The position numbers were made by a program, and so were the translations under genes. Shown piece after piece: positions 14,931 to 16,312 of a DNA stretch of 16,312 bases (its first letter is position 1; each line of letters opens with the position of its first letter). The notes beneath the pieces are model-generated. The model did no database searches and was not told where the DNA came from. It saw only the letters and a list, made by a program, of their open reading frames with translations. Location: NCBI GenBank assembly GCA_016192885.1, contig JACPTH010000145.1, positions 1 to 16,312 on the forward strand, in the 5' to 3' direction. Origin of the DNA: a bacterium. Lineage in GTDB: Bacteria > Muiribacteriota > Ozemobacteria > Ozemobacterales > Ozemobacteraceae.

Positions 14931-15259
14931 AAATCACTGCCTCGAATCATTTCATCCGTTTCAAGAAAAAAGCCAATAAAAACCTTCAACTTGAGATAGA
15001 TGAGCAGGTAAAGGCTATCCTCGAAAACCCCGAGATAGGCGAGTTGAAGAAAGGTGGCGACCCGCAACACGGCTCCGGGGGCCTTCGGGGAATCCGGGTT
15101 CACAAATTCAATTTCAAGAGTCAACTTTACCTGGTCTCCTACGAAGTGACGGGCGAAACACTTTTGAATAACGCAGATGATGGAACCACGGATAGCACTG
15201 ATGAACACGGATTTGATGAAGGGTTGTTCCTTTTTTCAATCCGTGAAATCCGTGGTTGA
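14927..15259 (+). CDS. RelE/ParE-type toxin with an aberrant C-terminus
   Basis: Residues 1-80 follow the RelE/ParE-like toxin plan: an N-terminal strand and helix (FIRFKKKANKNLQLEIDEQVKAIL), then GGLRGIRVHKFNFKSQLYLVSYEV, where the family normally continues TLxLLALGSHENFYRDLK to end near residue 95. Here everything after GETLL (residues 81-110) is translated from a palindromic CACGGAT repeat, and the stop TGA lies at the repeat's right edge. The conserved C-terminal strand and helix, with residues often needed for activity, are lost, so the toxin may be inactive or altered. ATGA coupling to the antitoxin is intact. The RelE versus ParE assignment is not resolved. Confidence 0.75.
   Translation: MKITASNHFIRFKKKANKNLQLEIDEQVKAILENPEIGELKKGGDPQHGSGGLRGIRVHKFNFKSQLYLVSYEVTGETLLNNADDGTTDSTDEHGFDEGLFLFSIREIRG
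15184..15257. repeat. Nested palindromic CACGGAT repeat inserted in the toxin gene 3' end
   Basis: Outer arms AACCACGGAT (15184-15193) and ATCCGTGGTT (15248-15257) are perfect. Inner arms CACGGATT (15206-15213) and AATCCGTG (15238-15245) are nested inside. The unit resembles widespread intergenic CACGGATTT palindromes of environmental genomes. Its left boundary may extend to about 15166, where toxin homology stops. Confidence 0.7.
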
Positions 15260-15294
15260 TTTGTATGGGGGCGTTTAGCCCGAGGGAAAATCCT

Positions 15295-16312
15295 GTGAAT
15301 GACCAACTTATTACGCTCAATCAGCTTGAATCCCACCTTTGGGAAGCCGCGAATATCCTTCGTGGCACCGTAGATGCGGCTGATTTCAAGACCTATGTTT
15401 TCCCCCTCCTTTTCTTCAAGCGGATCTCCGATGTTTTCGATGAAGAGTATGCTTCCGCTCTTGCGGAATCGAGCGGCGACGAGGAATACGCCTTGTTTCC
15501 GCAAAATTACCGTTTCCAGATTCCCAAAGGGTGCCACTGGCGCGATGTTCGCGCCGTCACCGTCAATGTAGGTCAAGCCCTTCAGAAGGCGATTCGGGGC
15601 ATTGAAAAAGCGAATCCGGAAACGCTTTTTGCCATTTTTGGTGATGCCGCCTGGACCAACAAAGAACGCCTTCCCGACTCGCTTATCCGCGACCTGATCG
15701 AACATTTTTCCCGCTATCCGTTGGGGAACCAGGCCGCGCAAGCCGACATCCTCGGTCAGGCGTATGAATACCTCATCAAGAAATTCGCCGACGCGACCAA
15801 CAAAAAAGCCGGTGAATTCTATACTCCCCGTGCGGTCGTGAAACTAATGATAAAAATTCTCGACCCACGGGAAGGGGAATCCATCTACGATCCGGCTTGC
15901 GGCACCGGCGGTATGCTCCTTGAGGCTATCCACCACGTAAAGGAAAACCACGGCGACGACCGCACCCTCTGGGGGAAGCTCTTCGGCCAGGAGAAAAACC
16001 TCACCACCTCCGCGATTGCCCGCATGAACCTTTTCCTTCACGCGGCTTCTGATTTTCAGATCGTGCGGGGTGACACCCTCCGTCAACCGGCTTTCTTCTC
16101 AGGAGACAACCTCGCTACCTTTGATTGTGTCATCGCCAATCCCCCGTTTTCCCTCGAAAAATGGGGCGATGAAGTTTGGGCCGGCGACCCCTACGGCCGG
16201 AACTTCGCCGGGATGCCCCCCGGCAAAACCGGTGATTATGCATGGGTTCAGCACATGGTCAAATCAATAATATCTCGCGTTACGTTGAATCACGCTCCGA
16301 GCAACAGACCCC
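15295..16312 (+). CDS. hsdM: Type I restriction-modification methyltransferase subunit HsdM (5' part)
   Basis: HsdM is the N6-adenine methyltransferase subunit of type I restriction-modification complexes, acting with HsdS and HsdR. Translation from GTG (15295-15297), after CGAGGG, gives LNQLESHLWEAANILRG and FKTYVFPLLFFKRISDVFDEEY, the HsdM N-terminal domain. GEFYTPRAVVKLM, AdoMet motif I DPACGTGG (199-206), motif IV NPPF (282-285) and GDYAWVQHMVK (about 313-323) follow. The frame has no stop and runs off the window; the family length is about 500 residues. From residue 324 the in-frame sequence stops looking like HsdM. A GTG start and the missing stop make it easy to overlook in ORF lists. 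HsdS and HsdR are expected beyond the edge. Confidence 0.9.
   Translation, partial: MNDQLITLNQLESHLWEAANILRGTVDAADFKTYVFPLLFFKRISDVFDEEYASALAESSGDEEYALFPQNYRFQIPKGCHWRDVRAVTVNVGQALQKAIRGIEKANPETLFAIFGDAAWTNKERLPDSLIRDLIEHFSRYPLGNQAAQADILGQAYEYLIKKFADATNKKAGEFYTPRAVVKLMIKILDPREGESIYDPACGTGGMLLEAIHHVKENHGDDRTLWGKLFGQEKNLTTSAIARMNLFLHAASDFQIVRGDTLRQPAFFSGDNLATFDCVIANPPFSLEKWGDEVWAGDPYGRNFAGMPPGKTGDYAWVQHMVKSIISRVTLNHAPSNRP

Overview
The window is bacterial chromosomal DNA with moderate to low G+C over most of its length. No rRNA, tRNA or CRISPR array was recognised. The organism cannot be fixed from sequence alone. Long multi-membrane-segment class III cyclases, a MoxR/DUF58 pair, flagellar-operon-type zinc-ribbon proteins and many palindromic intergenic repeats suggest an uncultivated Gram-negative-like lineage. 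Candidatus Riflebacteria or a neighbour is a low-confidence guess.

Region 1 (1-770) holds the tail of an unrecognised gene, a complete HicB antitoxin and only the C-terminal part of its HicA toxin. The hicA remnant ends at a short inverted repeat. Region 2 (772-3079, all minus strand) holds two paralogous small zinc-ribbon/HTH proteins and a protein with two cyclic-nucleotide-binding (CNB) domains. The second zinc-ribbon gene carries a one-base frameshift in a run of six A.

Region 3 (3080-11393) is the core. A divergent promoter region is followed by a plus-strand operon of four genes: MoxR AAA+ ATPase, DUF58 protein, and two giant membrane proteins (A, 1018 aa; B, 977 aa), each ending in HAMP plus a class III nucleotide cyclase domain. 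A and B overlap by ATGA. Their catalytic residues are complementary. A keeps both metal-binding Asp residues but has lost the adenine-contact Asp and the transition-state Asn and Arg. B has lost the metal site but keeps Lys, Asp, Asn and Arg. The prediction is an obligate A:B heterodimer with one composite active site, like the C1/C2 halves of animal adenylyl cyclase but split over two genes. The divergent CNB protein has one intact and one degenerate phosphate-binding cassette and is a natural candidate receptor for the product, predicted to be cAMP.

Region 4 (11394-13825) holds a 159-bp MITE-like palindromic element, the convergent GTPase gene typA, and an intergenic region. Region 5 (13826-14660) holds a small conserved-looking protein with a strong ribosome binding site, a rho-independent terminator, and gene-free DNA with a GGACA-type repeat and palindromes. 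Region 6 (14660-16312) looks richer in G+C and is accessory. It has a RHH antitoxin/RelE-ParE-type toxin pair whose toxin C-terminus is replaced by a palindromic repeat, then the start of a type I restriction-modification methyltransferase (hsdM). That hsdM stops resembling its family about 45 bases before the window ends.
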